Source of the DNA: Paractinoplanes ovalisporus
GTDB taxonomy: Bacteria; Actinomycetota; Actinomycetes; Mycobacteriales; Micromonosporaceae
NCBI RefSeq assembly: GCF_016834655.1
Contig: NZ_JAENHP010000001.1
Span: 558,001-622,000 of the forward strand
Direction of reading: 5' to 3'
Length of the DNA: 64,000 bases
Shown one piece after another: positions 9,314 to 17,651 of this stretch. Every line of letters begins with the position of its first letter. Position 1 is the stretch's first letter. The notes beneath the pieces are model-generated. The model made no database searches, was not told where the DNA came from, and worked only from the letters and a program-made list of their open reading frames with translations. The position numbers and the translations under genes are program-made.

Positions 9314-9831
9314 GGGCACCGGCTCAGTAGACGGCGAGGCCGTGTCGTCAGTGTGCCGCGACGGCGGCAACGATGCGACCAAATGCTCTCATCCCCCATC
9401 GCCGCGATTGTGAACCGCCGTCCCCCGAAGCACCATTGCGCGAAACCAACAGAGCGCGTCGTAGCTCACCAGCTTTTCACCCCGTCACGATGGCCGGCAC
9501 GCGCAGGGGCCTCCGGCGAGCGGTTCACCCCCACCGCCATAGCCGCAGGGTTCGATACGTCGCAGGCGGCGATATCCGAGGCCCTATCCCCTCATCGGTT
9601 GGAAGACCGGGCCGCGCCGACCCAGGTGCCGGGCGTGTACAGCCGCACATCGCTCCCGTGTTCCTCCGACCAGCCATCACTAAACCGCCGCGGCCATCGC
9701 AGGTCAGCGCCGATACGGGTAACGGCGACACGGGCAGCACGGGCAGCGCAGGCAGCGCAGGCCACCCGGACAGCGCGGGCGCGCGGGCGACCCGGGCAGC
9801 ACGGGCGACCCGGGCAGCGCGGCGACCCGGG
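9314..9831. other. Intergenic region with 9-bp-period array
   Basis: This holds the moeA upstream region and the 3' side of the sigma-partner gene. No credible gene was found. From about 9727 to 9835 the sequence is a degenerate 9-bp tandem array (units such as GGGCAGCAC, GGCAGCGCA, GGCGACCCG) that begins right after the stop of the minus-strand gene at 9832. The rest (9314-9726) has no recognisable element. Confidence 0.6.
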
Positions 9832-10803
9832 TCAGGACTGGACTCTGATTCCCTCGGCGAAGCGGAACGCCTCCTCTCGGGTCAGGAGGGCTGCGTCGCC
9901 CTGATCCCAGGTCATCTGTAAGTGGCGGCCGGGTGCCAGTTCTACCGTCAGCTGGCGGGTGTCGGAGTAGTAGGTGGCGGGGAGGCCGTTGACGGTGCCG
10001 GGCTCGCCAGGGGTGTCGGGGGGCTCGAGCTCGCTGGTCACCAGCACGCATACGCCCACGGAGTTGCGGTCTTTGGCCGCTGCCTGGGCGGGGGCCACGC
10101 ACATGTAGCCCTCGAACTGTTGCTGCAACGTGTAGCCGGGTGGGACGGTCTCGAACGTGAACGGTGGGGGCGGGGCCTCTACGCTGCCTGCGGTCAGGCC
10201 TCGCGCGAAGCGCAGCACCTCGGACTCGGTGCGTTTGCCGAAACTCAGCACCTGGGCCCAGCGGCCATCGGCCAGGCGCCAGCGCACGCCCACGTATTCG
10301 TCGCCGGGCGCAGCGCCGTCGTAGGTGTCGGCTGTTCGGACCTCGGCGTTGCGGCCGTTGACCTTGGTGGTGTGGTGGCCCAGGGCCTCGACCTCCCAGT
10401 AGGCGAGCAAGGGGCCCACCTCGGCGGACAGGATCGAGGAGTCGGTCTCGTAGACCAGGTGGGTGTTCGGGCCCAGCAGGCTCACCTCGCCCTCGCCTGT
10501 GCCGGGCGGCAACCAACTGGGGTGCATCGGGAAGGCGGGGCGAGGCCAGTTCGGCACGACCCAGTCGACGGTGGGGGTCACCGCGGGCGGGGCGGGCGGT
10601 GGGCGATGAGCGCGCTGGGCCAGCAACGGGGGTACGGCGGCAGCCGCGGCCAGTGCCAATGCGGCGGCCCCGACTGCGGCCGCCCGCTGACGGCGACGAC
10701 GGCGCCAGACGCCGGCGGCGACGTTCTCCCACAGGTCGGGATGTGGCGACGGGCGGGTGGCGCGGTCTTCCAGAGTCGCCCGGAGTTCTTCTTCCAGAGT
10801 CAC
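9832..10803 (-). CDS. Single-pass membrane protein partnered with ECF sigma factor (anti-sigma-like)
   Basis: A 323-residue protein starting with GTG (VTLEEELRATLEDRA), whose first base pairs overlap the sigma-factor stop (GTGA). An N-terminal cytosolic segment of about 45 residues ends in a basic stretch (WRRRRRQR). One transmembrane helix follows (about 50-72, Ala/Leu-rich), then a large extracytoplasmic domain of unknown fold. The topology and coupling are those of actinobacterial anti-sigma factors of SigE-like ECF systems. No zinc-binding HxxxCxxC motif is present, so it is not a ZAS-type anti-sigma factor. Function is inferred from context. Confidence 0.72.
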   Translation of the reverse strand: MTLEEELRATLEDRATRPSPHPDLWENVAAGVWRRRRRQRAAAVGAAALALAAAAAVPPLLAQRAHRPPPAPPAVTPTVDWVVPNWPRPAFPMHPSWLPPGTGEGEVSLLGPNTHLVYETDSSILSAEVGPLLAYWEVEALGHHTTKVNGRNAEVRTADTYDGAAPGDEYVGVRWRLADGRWAQVLSFGKRTESEVLRFARGLTAGSVEAPPPPFTFETVPPGYTLQQQFEGYMCVAPAQAAAKDRNSVGVCVLVTSELEPPDTPGEPGTVNGLPATYYSDTRQLTVELAPGRHLQMTWDQGDAALLTREEAFRFAEGIRVQS

Positions 10804-11384
10804 GGCTTCGCTCCCCTCGTGGCGGAAGGCTTGTCGGCAGACAGGGCTGAAGGTTCGTCGGGAGATGTGGCGGCTGGCTTGTTGAAGGGCGGGGCGGGGG
10901 AAACGGATATGGGTGGGGACAGGTCGGCTCGTAAGCGGGACAAGCCGCGGGAAGCGTGGACTCGTACGGTGCTTCGGCTGCAACGCAGGACCTCGGCGAT
11001 CTGGTGGTCGTCCAGGTCTTCGTAGTAGCGCAGCACCAAGACGGCGCGTTGGGCTCGGGTCAAGCGGCGCAGCCGGGACCAGAGGTCGTCGCGTAGGGCC
11101 TGGTCGGTGGTGAAGTCGCTGCTCCCGGGGAAGTCGTCTTTGATCTGCTCGGGGTGCTCTGTGTGGGAACGACGGCGCAGCCAGGAGATGTGGGAACGGA
11201 CAAGGGCCGTGCGGAGATAGTGGTCGGGCTGGTCGTGTTGTATTCGGGGCCAGCGCCGGTATGCCTTGACCAGCACCTCCTGCACCAGGTCTTCGCCCAG
11301 GTGGCGATCGCCGCACAACAGGTAGGCGAAGCGACGCAACGAGTCGCCGCGGGTCTTCACGTAGTCTTCGAAACCCCCGTGCAC
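10800..11384 (-). CDS. SigE-family ECF RNA polymerase sigma factor
   Basis: A 194-residue sigma-70 family protein. Region 2 includes FAYLLCGDRHLGEDLVQEV; region 4 includes LTRAQRAVLVLRYYEDL and a helix-turn-helix HQIAEVLRCSRSTVRVHA. The GTG start at 11384 is supported by an SD (GGGGAGG) five to six bases upstream. A proline/serine/lysine-rich tail of about 30 residues follows region 4. It is co-transcribed with the membrane protein downstream, which probably holds it at the membrane. Confidence 0.92.
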   Translation of the reverse strand: MHGGFEDYVKTRGDSLRRFAYLLCGDRHLGEDLVQEVLVKAYRRWPRIQHDQPDHYLRTALVRSHISWLRRRSHTEHPEQIKDDFPGSSDFTTDQALRDDLWSRLRRLTRAQRAVLVLRYYEDLDDHQIAEVLRCSRSTVRVHASRGLSRLRADLSPPISVSPAPPFNKPAATSPDEPSALSADKPSATRGAKP

Positions 11385-11682
11385 CGGACCTCCCCGTGTT
11401 CGTGCGCCTTCATCTGGAAAGACGCCTCGAACGTCCCAAGGTGCTTACGCGAATCCGAGCCAAAATCAGACACGCCGACCACACGCCGACGAAACGCCGA
11501 GCTCGCGCCGACGAAGGCCCCCGGCAAGGTGCGAAATCAACGCGCCACACGCAGCACCACCGCAGCGCCGCGCGACACAACGCGACGGGAGACGCGAGAC
11601 GCGAGACGCGACGCGGACCAACGCAACGACCATCCACCCGAAAGCGAACGACCGCGGCCACCGAGCGAGAAGGCCAAACGGC
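11385..11682. other. Intergenic region, no gene seen
   Basis: Upstream region of the sigma factor and 3' flank of the monooxygenase. It contains a short 7-bp run (GACGCGA/GAGACGC) at about 11583-11612. Frames on both strands are Arg-rich and look non-coding. Confidence 0.5.
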
Positions 11683-13008
11683 TCAGACCGCTGCCGCGAT
11701 CAGGGACGCCAACTCGTCGCGGGAAGGTCCGGGATGTGGCGGCGGCCGCCAGCCCCGAGCGTAGATCGCCCGCGCCCGCGGCTCGATCTCGTCGAGAGTG
11801 GACGGCAACGCCTCCATCGCCATGTAGGGCCCGACGACCCGCAGCAGCGTCGGATCGGCCTCGGTCGCCTCCATGATGAGGTCGCTGGGGAGGCGCCTGG
11901 TGGTGTCGATGTCGCCGCCGGCCCAGCGCCGCAGGATGTCGGTGTCCCAGGAGACGTGGTCGGAGAACCACGGGCGGACGTTGTCGACGCACCACCCGTC
12001 GAAGGCCAGCGCCACCGCCTCCGGATCGCCCGGATGCGCGTCGAGCAGGCGTACCAGGGCCACCGCCTGCCGCAGCGAGACCGCGATGCCCCGCCCGGCC
12101 GACGGGTTCGTGGTGCACACGGCGTCACCCACGTGCAGCAGCCCGGGCAGACCGACCCGACCGGCCGCGTCGAGCTGCCCCCGGTACGTGTTGTAGAGCC
12201 GCCCACCCGGCAGAACCGGCGTGATCGGCGTGCTGCGTGACGGGTCCACCCATGCGGCCAGCGCGGGAACGGCGAGCGCGGCCGCCTCGAACGCCGCCGG
12301 GAAGCGGAGCGCACCGAAACGGCGGTCGTCGGCGGGCCGGATGAACAGCGCCGAGAACGTACCCCGGTCGTGCAGGAAGATCGCGATCATGTAGCCGGCG
12401 AGGGTCTGGATGATGCCGACCGGCGCGTTCATCGGCCCGCGCTCGGCGTCGGGGAGCAATGCGTACTGCCGGGACACGTACGCGAGACCGCAGTCGCCGC
12501 CCTCGCCCGGCGCGCGCAGGTCGTCGGCGAGGCGGGCGGCCCGGCCGGAGGCGTTGATCACCAGGTCGGCGTCGAACGAGCGGCCGTCGACCCGCAGCCC
12601 GGCGGCGCGCCCGCCGGAACGCAACACGTCGTCGACGTGTCCCCGGACGAGCGATACCCCGGGTTCGGCCGTGGCGAACTCGCGCAGCACCCGCTCGAAG
12701 ACCGCCCGGCGGCAACGCAGGGCCGCGTGTGGTGCGGGCTCACCGTCGCCGCCGCGGAACACGATCCGTTCGGCGCCGGCCTGGTCGAGGGCGGTCAGCA
12801 TCTCGGGCATCTCGGCCGCGAGCGCCTCGGAGATCTGCGGCCGGAACCCGTGCGGGTGGTGGAACTGCATGACGCCGCGTCGCTCCCAGGTGCCGTCGGC
12901 GGCGGGCCCGGGGTCTCGGTCGATCACGGCGACCCGGTGGCCGCGGCGGGCCAGGGCGACCGCGGTGAACAGGCCGGTCGGCCCGGCTCCGGCGACGGCG
13001 ACTTCCAT
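11683..13008 (-). CDS. FAD-dependent monooxygenase/oxidoreductase
   Basis: A 441-residue flavoprotein of the PHBH/tryptophan-halogenase-related group. The N-terminal Rossmann motif is VAVAGAGPTGLFTAVALARR, with an acidic strand end at VIDRDPGP. The second FAD motif, VGDAVCTTNPSAGRGIAVS, lies near residue 300. The substrate domain is not diagnostic. The ATG lies six bases after a TAGGCT hexamer, so transcription is probably leaderless. It is divergent from the lipoprotein gene. The FxxKxxWxW motif of flavin halogenases was not found, so hydroxylation or epoxidation is more likely than halogenation. Confidence 0.85.
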   Translation of the reverse strand: MEVAVAGAGPTGLFTAVALARRGHRVAVIDRDPGPAADGTWERRGVMQFHHPHGFRPQISEALAAEMPEMLTALDQAGAERIVFRGGDGEPAPHAALRCRRAVFERVLREFATAEPGVSLVRGHVDDVLRSGGRAAGLRVDGRSFDADLVINASGRAARLADDLRAPGEGGDCGLAYVSRQYALLPDAERGPMNAPVGIIQTLAGYMIAIFLHDRGTFSALFIRPADDRRFGALRFPAAFEAAALAVPALAAWVDPSRSTPITPVLPGGRLYNTYRGQLDAAGRVGLPGLLHVGDAVCTTNPSAGRGIAVSLRQAVALVRLLDAHPGDPEAVALAFDGWCVDNVRPWFSDHVSWDTDILRRWAGGDIDTTRRLPSDLIMEATEADPTLLRVVGPYMAMEALPSTLDEIEPRARAIYARGWRPPPHPGPSRDELASLIAAAV

Positions 13009-13014
13009 GGCGCG

Positions 13015-13120
13015 AGCCTAGGGACCGGGCTTGGCGAAAGGCGGCGACGGTCGGCTAGCCGACTACGCCGGCGCGATGGCATGAAGGGGGGATCAGAGTC
13101 GCGACCTGCGTACGTAGCGT
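13015..13120. promoter_or_regulatory. Divergent promoter region with two leaderless-type -10 elements
   Basis: On the minus strand TAGGCT (13015-13020) ends six bases before the monooxygenase ATG. On the plus strand TAGCGT (13115-13120) ends seven bases before the lipoprotein ATG at 13128. Both fit the actinobacterial TANNNT -10 placed for transcription starting at the start codon. No SD precedes either gene. Confidence 0.5.
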
Positions 13121-13127
13121 GACCGGC

Positions 13128-13787
13128 ATGCGATTCACACGGGGAACCCTGATCCTTTCGACGACCGCGGCGGTGGCTCTGTTCGCCACGAGCGGCTGCG
13201 GGCCCGCTGACAAGTCCGCCGGCGCCGCGCCCGGCCCGTCGGCCACGACCGCGAAGGCCGGCACCGGATTCGGGGGCAGCCCCGAGACGAGCACCCCGCC
13301 GGCGCCGACGAAGAGCCCGGAGAAGACCGAGGCCCCGGAACCGGTCGCGACCAAGATCAAGAAGCCCGTCCCGGCCTGGAAGGACGTCGTCAAGCCCTGC
13401 CCGTACGAGGGTCAGGAGCCCGAGATCCAGAAGGTGGTCAAGAAGGACGCGACCAAGGACGGCGTCCCCGACACCCTGGTCGTGCGCAGCTGTGAGGCGA
13501 CGACCTCCTACTGGGCCTCGACGATCGAGGTGTTCGACGGCACGGCCGACCCGTCCCGGCCGAAACGGATCGGCACGCTGCTCAGCGACGTCTTCAAGAA
13601 GGACCAGCCGGTCGTCACCGAGGTGCTGCTCAACAAGGGCATCGTCGGCGTGAAGGCCTACGGCACCAGCGAGAAGGCCGCGCGGGCGTGCCCCGACCTG
13701 ATCCTGTTCTACCGCTACGAGTTCAACGGCAGCGGCTTCGACCGGATCTGGCGCGACGCCGGCGTCAAGCAGGAGTGCCGCCTCTGA
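13128..13787 (+). CDS. Putative lipoprotein of unknown function
   Basis: A 219-residue secreted protein. The signal peptide (MRFTRGT, then a hydrophobic core) ends in a lipobox-like LFATSGC near residue 24. A Pro/Thr/Ala/Lys-rich linker of about 55 residues follows, then a globular domain with several cysteines (KPCPY, RSCEAT, ARACPD, KQECRL). I prefer ATG 13128 over GTG 13119 because of the -10 hexamer seven bases upstream. No family is recognised. Being divergent from the flavin monooxygenase does not show a shared role. Its last codons and stop are duplicated downstream. Confidence 0.78.
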   Translation: MRFTRGTLILSTTAAVALFATSGCGPADKSAGAAPGPSATTAKAGTGFGGSPETSTPPAPTKSPEKTEAPEPVATKIKKPVPAWKDVVKPCPYEGQEPEIQKVVKKDATKDGVPDTLVVRSCEATTSYWASTIEVFDGTADPSRPKRIGTLLSDVFKKDQPVVTEVLLNKGIVGVKAYGTSEKAARACPDLILFYRYEFNGSGFDRIWRDAGVKQECRL

Positions 13788-13830
13788 CCGCCCATGCGCA
13801 GCCGGCGGCAAGCAGGAATGCCGCCGGTAA
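13766..13830. repeat. Stop-spanning direct repeat after the lipoprotein gene
   Basis: CAAGCAGGAGTGCCGCC at 13766 recurs as CAAGCAGGAATGCCGCC at 13809, 43 bases later and in another frame. Each copy is followed five to six bases on by a stop (TGA, TAA). The second copy lies outside any gene. Confidence 0.6.
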
Positions 13831-13839
13831 CAACAACGG

Positions 13840-14679
13840 TCAAAAGGCCCAGCGGTCCACCAGCGCTTCGTGGGCCTCGAGGCGCTCCTGCGTACGCACC
13901 GGGTCGGTGTTGGCGATGGCGTCGAGCAGACTGACCGCCAGCACCACCCCGGCCGCGTGCGAGTCGAAGACCAGTCCCGTGCCCACGGGCGCCACCAGCA
14001 GCACGTCGGCGTCCGGGGCGAAGGGCACGAGGGCACTGTCGGTCACGACCACGGTCGCCATGCCGAGCCGCCGGGCCAGCTGCAGCGCCTCGACCGTGCC
14101 CGCCGGGTAGCGCGGCATCGCGAAGACCAGCACCGCCGACGCCCCCTGTTGCCGCAGTTCGAGCACCGCGTCGTCGAGCGAGCCGGCGTCGGTCTGCACG
14201 TGCACCGCCGGCAGCACCCTCCGGGCGAAATATCCGAAGTATTCGGCGAGCGCCGCCGACGCCCGCAGCCCGATCACTCCGAGCGGGGTGGTCGCGGCGA
14301 GGAGGCGTACGGCGGAAAGCATGTGATCGGAATCGAGGACGCGCCGCGTGGCCGCGAGGTTGGATATCTCGAGGTCGACCGCGGAATGCCGATCGGGCAC
14401 CACCGCACCCGGACCGCCCGACAGCACGACCTCACGCATAGCCGCCCGGAACTCCGGATAGCCCGCGAAACCCAGCGCCGTCGCGAGCCGGGTCACGGTC
14501 GGCTGCGACACCCCGGCCTGCTCGGCGATCTCGATCGTGGACAGGAACGCCACGTCCGGGAACATACCGAGCATCCGCTGCACGATCTGGCGCTGCGTCG
14601 GCGACAGCCGGTGCCGTTGCGCGAGGTCGAGCAGCCAGTCCTCGGCACGGCCGGTGTCCAGGCGTTTCTCCAGCGTCAT
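13840..14679 (-). CDS. MurR/RpiR-family transcriptional regulator
   Basis: A 279-residue regulator. The N-terminal HTH_6 domain has STIEIAEQAGVSQPTVTRLA; a C-terminal SIS sugar-isomerase-like sensor domain covers about 125-255 (GVIGLRASAALAEYFG). RpiR proteins usually bind phosphorylated sugars or, in some cases, amino-acid-derived ligands. It is divergent from the ornithine-cyclodeaminase-like/ammonia-lyase-like pair, 60 bases away, so that operon is the obvious target. The gap contains TTCGAA (14709-14714), a possible half of an operator. Confidence 0.92.
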   Translation of the reverse strand: MTLEKRLDTGRAEDWLLDLAQRHRLSPTQRQIVQRMLGMFPDVAFLSTIEIAEQAGVSQPTVTRLATALGFAGYPEFRAAMREVVLSGGPGAVVPDRHSAVDLEISNLAATRRVLDSDHMLSAVRLLAATTPLGVIGLRASAALAEYFGYFARRVLPAVHVQTDAGSLDDAVLELRQQGASAVLVFAMPRYPAGTVEALQLARRLGMATVVVTDSALVPFAPDADVLLVAPVGTGLVFDSHAAGVVLAVSLLDAIANTDPVRTQERLEAHEALVDRWAF

Positions 14680-14739
14680 AGGGCCGCCCAGTCAAGCGAG
14701 CTGAATACTTCGAAACACCAAGGCTATAGGGTGCATTAC

Positions 14740-15744
14740 ATGATTCACACCCGCTTCCTCAACGGCGCCGACATCGAAGAGCTCGCGATCGGGCCGGCCG
14801 ACGTGATCGCGGCCGTGGAGAACGTCGTGGCGGCGCACGGGCGCGGCGAGACGGTGTTCGAGCCGCGCATGCACCTGATGCCCAACAACGGCGGCGCCGG
14901 GCACTTCAACGTGTTGCGCGGGCACGTCGACACGCTCGGCGAGCGCGGGCTGAGCGGCGTCAAGGTGGTCGGCGACTTCGTGCCGAACTACCAGCAGGGC
15001 CTGCCCAGCGAGCTGGCGCTGATGACCGTCTACGACCCGACCAACGGCGTCCCGCTCTCGATCATGGATGCCACGTGGATCACCGAGGTGCGTACGGGAG
15101 CGATGACCGCCGTCGGCGCGAAGTATCTGGCCCGGCGTGACTCGAAGATCCTCGGCCACGTGGGCGCGCGCGGCACCGCGTTCGCCAACGTCACGATGCT
15201 CGACAGCCTGTTCCCGCTGGAGGAGATCCGGGTCACGAGCCGGCGGCCCGAGTCGCGGGAGGCGTTCGCCGAGCAGTTGCGCGCCGCCACCAGGACTCCC
15301 GTGCGCGCGGTCGCCACCGCCGACGAGGCCTACGACGGCGCCGACATCCTCGTCGAGGCCTCCCGCCTGGAAAAACCCACACCCCTCCTGCGTACGGCGG
15401 CAGTGAAGCCCGGCGCCTTCGTCGTTCCCTACGGCACCGTCAGCGCGGTCGAGCTCGACCTGCTCGATGTGATGGACAAGGTGGTGGTGGACGACTGGCG
15501 CGAGTCACAGTCGGGACGTTTCGGGGCGTTGCGGGCACACGTCGACACCGGCCGGCTCAGCGAGAAGTCGCTCTATGCGCAGATCGGCGAGGTGGTCGAC
15601 GGTCAGAAGCCGGGCCGCGAACGCGACGACGAGCGCATCCTGTTCTGGCACCGCGGCCTGTCGATCCTCGACGTCGCCCTGGCCCACCTGATCCTGACCC
15701 GCGCCGAGGCGGCCGGCGTGGGCACGATGCTGCGCTACCGATGA
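14740..15744 (+). CDS. Ornithine cyclodeaminase / mu-crystallin family protein
   Basis: A 334-residue protein with the OCD/mu-crystallin fold: N-terminal substrate part (FEPRMHLMP, VKVVGDFVPNY), then a Rossmann NAD domain. The usual GxGxxG loop here reads GHVGARGTAF. The family includes ornithine cyclodeaminase, ketimine reductases and N-alkyl amino-acid dehydrogenases. ATG 14740 is preceded by TATAGG but by no SD, so the mRNA may be near-leaderless; a GTG at 14731 is the alternative. The stop overlaps the next start (ATGA). Pairing with an ammonia-lyase-fold protein suggests joint action on an amino acid or imine. Confidence 0.86.
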   Translation: MIHTRFLNGADIEELAIGPADVIAAVENVVAAHGRGETVFEPRMHLMPNNGGAGHFNVLRGHVDTLGERGLSGVKVVGDFVPNYQQGLPSELALMTVYDPTNGVPLSIMDATWITEVRTGAMTAVGAKYLARRDSKILGHVGARGTAFANVTMLDSLFPLEEIRVTSRRPESREAFAEQLRAATRTPVRAVATADEAYDGADILVEASRLEKPTPLLRTAAVKPGAFVVPYGTVSAVELDLLDVMDKVVVDDWRESQSGRFGALRAHVDTGRLSEKSLYAQIGEVVDGQKPGRERDDERILFWHRGLSILDVALAHLILTRAEAAGVGTMLRYR

Positions 15745-17186
15745 CCACGTCCCAGCCAGATCAAGACCGGTTTCCCGTACGGGACATCGCGCACCCGGCC
15801 GACCTCGACCGCTCGGTCATCGGCCGGGTGGCGCGCGGCGAGATCCGGATCGAGCTTGCCGCGGGGTTGTTGGCCGCCCTCGCGTCGAGCCGCGACGCCA
15901 CGCTGCGGGATCTTTCCGGCAAGGTCGTCTACGGGGTCAACACCGGTATGGGGGCGCTGTCCGGTGTGCGGCTGGACCCGACGGCGCAGGCCCGGCACCA
16001 GGACACGCTGATGACCGGCCGCGCGGTGGGTTCGGCGCCGTGGCTGCGGCCCGAGCAGGCGCGGGCGGTGCTGGCGGCCCGGCTGCGTACGCTGCTCGAC
16101 CCGGCCGCCGGCGTCTCCCCCGGACTGTGCCAGGCCCTGGTCGACCTGCTCGGCTCCGACGTCGTCCCGGCGATCCCGGCCCGCGGGAACGGCGCGGCCG
16201 GCGAAATCATCCCGCTCGCGCACGCCGGAGCCGTCCTGAACGGCACAGGTCGCGTCCTGGGCGATGCTGACGCGGCCACGGCGCTGGCGGAGGCCGGTCT
16301 TGCGGCGCGGCCTTTCGGGCCGAAGGAGGGCATCGCGTTCTTGGAGGGGGTGCCCGGCCTGACCGGCTTGGCAGTTCTCGCCTCTGACGCCGTACGGAAG
16401 CTTCTCCCGCAGATCCTCGAGGCCACGGCCGCCTCGCACACCGTGATCGGCGCCAGCCCCGACCCGATGCACCCCGCCCTGGCCGACAGCGACGAGCTGC
16501 GAAGCGTGCTCGACGACCTGCGCAAACTCCGCGGCGAAACCCCGGCCCGGGCGCTGCAGGCCCCCGTCTCGTTCCGGGTGACCGCCCCCGCCCTGGCCGT
16601 CGCCATGCGGGCCACCGACGCCCTCGACGCCGCCGTGGACCGCGCGCTCTCCGCGGTCACCGACTCGCCCGCCCACCTGGACGGCGAGTTCGTGGGGACG
16701 TTCGGCTTCGCCGGCACCGAGCTGACCGCGGCCGTCTCGGGCGTGACCACGGCCCTGGTCCACTTGGCCGAGCTGGGGACGGCCCGCGTGCACCGCCTGC
16801 TCGACGCGAACCTGACCGGCCTGAACCGGCAGCTGTCGGAGTCGCCCGGCCTGCACGCCGGAATGGCCACCGTGCACAAGCGAGCGGTCGGCGTCACGCA
16901 CCGGCTGCGGCGGTTCGCGGTTCCGGCCCTGTCCGGCGCGATCGAGACTTCGCTGGGCCAGGAGGACGTGCAGAGCTTCGGCTTCGAGGCGGCCGAATGC
17001 CTGGACGAGGCGATCACCGGCCTGCGCGACGTCCTCGCTTGCGAGCTGCTGGCGGTCGTCCAGGCCGGCCGTTTGGCCGGCGCGCCGCTGCTCCCCCAGT
17101 TCGACGCCGTGGTGCCGGCAGGAACAGCTGACCGCCCGTGGGGCCGAGACCTCGAGAAGTTGATCGCCGAACTTCTAGAACCCTGA
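15741..17186 (+). CDS. Aromatic ammonia-lyase (HAL/PAL) fold protein lacking the MIO triad
   Basis: A 481-residue protein with clear HAL/PAL family features: VYGVNTGMG (Tyr64, position of the catalytic HAL Tyr53), PLAHAGAVLNG and TSLGQEDVQSFG. The residues that cyclise to the MIO electrophile (Ala-Ser-Gly in HAL, within GSVGASGDLAPLAH) align with Ala152-Ala153-Gly154 in RGNGAAGEIIPLAH, so the essential Ser is Ala. The HAL NGT motif aligns with Glu202-Gly-Val. MIO cannot form as in HAL, which predicts altered or lost lyase chemistry. It is coupled to the OCD-like gene. It could be a MIO-independent lyase, a hydratase-like enzyme or a non-catalytic relative. Confidence 0.85.
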   Translation: MTTSQPDQDRFPVRDIAHPADLDRSVIGRVARGEIRIELAAGLLAALASSRDATLRDLSGKVVYGVNTGMGALSGVRLDPTAQARHQDTLMTGRAVGSAPWLRPEQARAVLAARLRTLLDPAAGVSPGLCQALVDLLGSDVVPAIPARGNGAAGEIIPLAHAGAVLNGTGRVLGDADAATALAEAGLAARPFGPKEGIAFLEGVPGLTGLAVLASDAVRKLLPQILEATAASHTVIGASPDPMHPALADSDELRSVLDDLRKLRGETPARALQAPVSFRVTAPALAVAMRATDALDAAVDRALSAVTDSPAHLDGEFVGTFGFAGTELTAAVSGVTTALVHLAELGTARVHRLLDANLTGLNRQLSESPGLHAGMATVHKRAVGVTHRLRRFAVPALSGAIETSLGQEDVQSFGFEAAECLDEAITGLRDVLACELLAVVQAGRLAGAPLLPQFDAVVPAGTADRPWGRDLEKLIAELLEP

Positions 17187-17651
17187 TGCGTGCCCATGAG
17201 AACGCTGCCCCTCAAGCGGCGGGCGTTCGACCGCGCGATCGCTCACTCCGGCGAGCGCACGAGTACGCAAACACTCACGCCATGGGCGCCGAAACCCGCA
17301 CCCGCTCACGCCGCAAGCGCTCAACACCGAGGACGCTCCCGGGCGCGATCGCTCAACGCGTGGGCGCTCAAGCGCGCGATCGCTCACCCAAAGGTGCGCA
17401 GTCGCTCAACGCCGTCAGCACTCGAGCGCGCAACCGTCCAACGCAAGTGCACGATCGCTCAACGCCTCCGATACTCGAACGCGCGATCGCTCAATACCGA
17501 GGACGCTCACGGGCGGTCGCTCAACGCTGCGGCCGTTCGGGCGCGCGATCACTCAACGCAAGTGCGCGATCGCTCAACGCAAAGGTGCGTAGTCGCTCAA
17601 CGCCGCGGGCGCTCGAGAGCGCGATCGCTCGACGCGCAGGGGTTGTGACGT
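17187..17651. repeat. Intergenic array of dispersed GCGATCGCTCAACGC-type repeats
   Basis: Between the convergent ammonia-lyase-like and LacI genes there are about 11 degenerate copies of GCGCGATCGCTCAACGC. Cores lie near 17237, 17346, 17378, 17401, 17452, 17484, 17515, 17547, 17568, 17591 and 17622. Spacing is uneven (about 20-50 bases after the first copy). Many copies contain the palindrome GCGATCGC. Arg/Ser-rich frames crossing the region do not look like genes. Confidence 0.75.

Noticed and set aside
9313..9382. Upstream TTG start for moeA adding 23 residues
   Set aside because: TTG with no SD; the extra residues (Ser/Pro/Thr-rich) do not resemble MoeA.
11396..11764. A 122-residue plus-strand frame upstream of the sigma factor
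   Set aside because: Arg/Thr-rich composition, overlaps the monooxygenase end, no SD or domain.
11683..13008. Flavin-dependent halogenase
   Set aside because: The halogenase Trp motif (WxWxIP-like) and the conserved Lys region were not found; called a generic monooxygenase.
17187..17651. A CRISPR-like array
   Set aside because: Spacing is uneven, repeats are degenerate and short, and no cas genes are near. The arrays at 29.5, 38.1 and 63.5 kb have no spacers and were rejected for the same reason.
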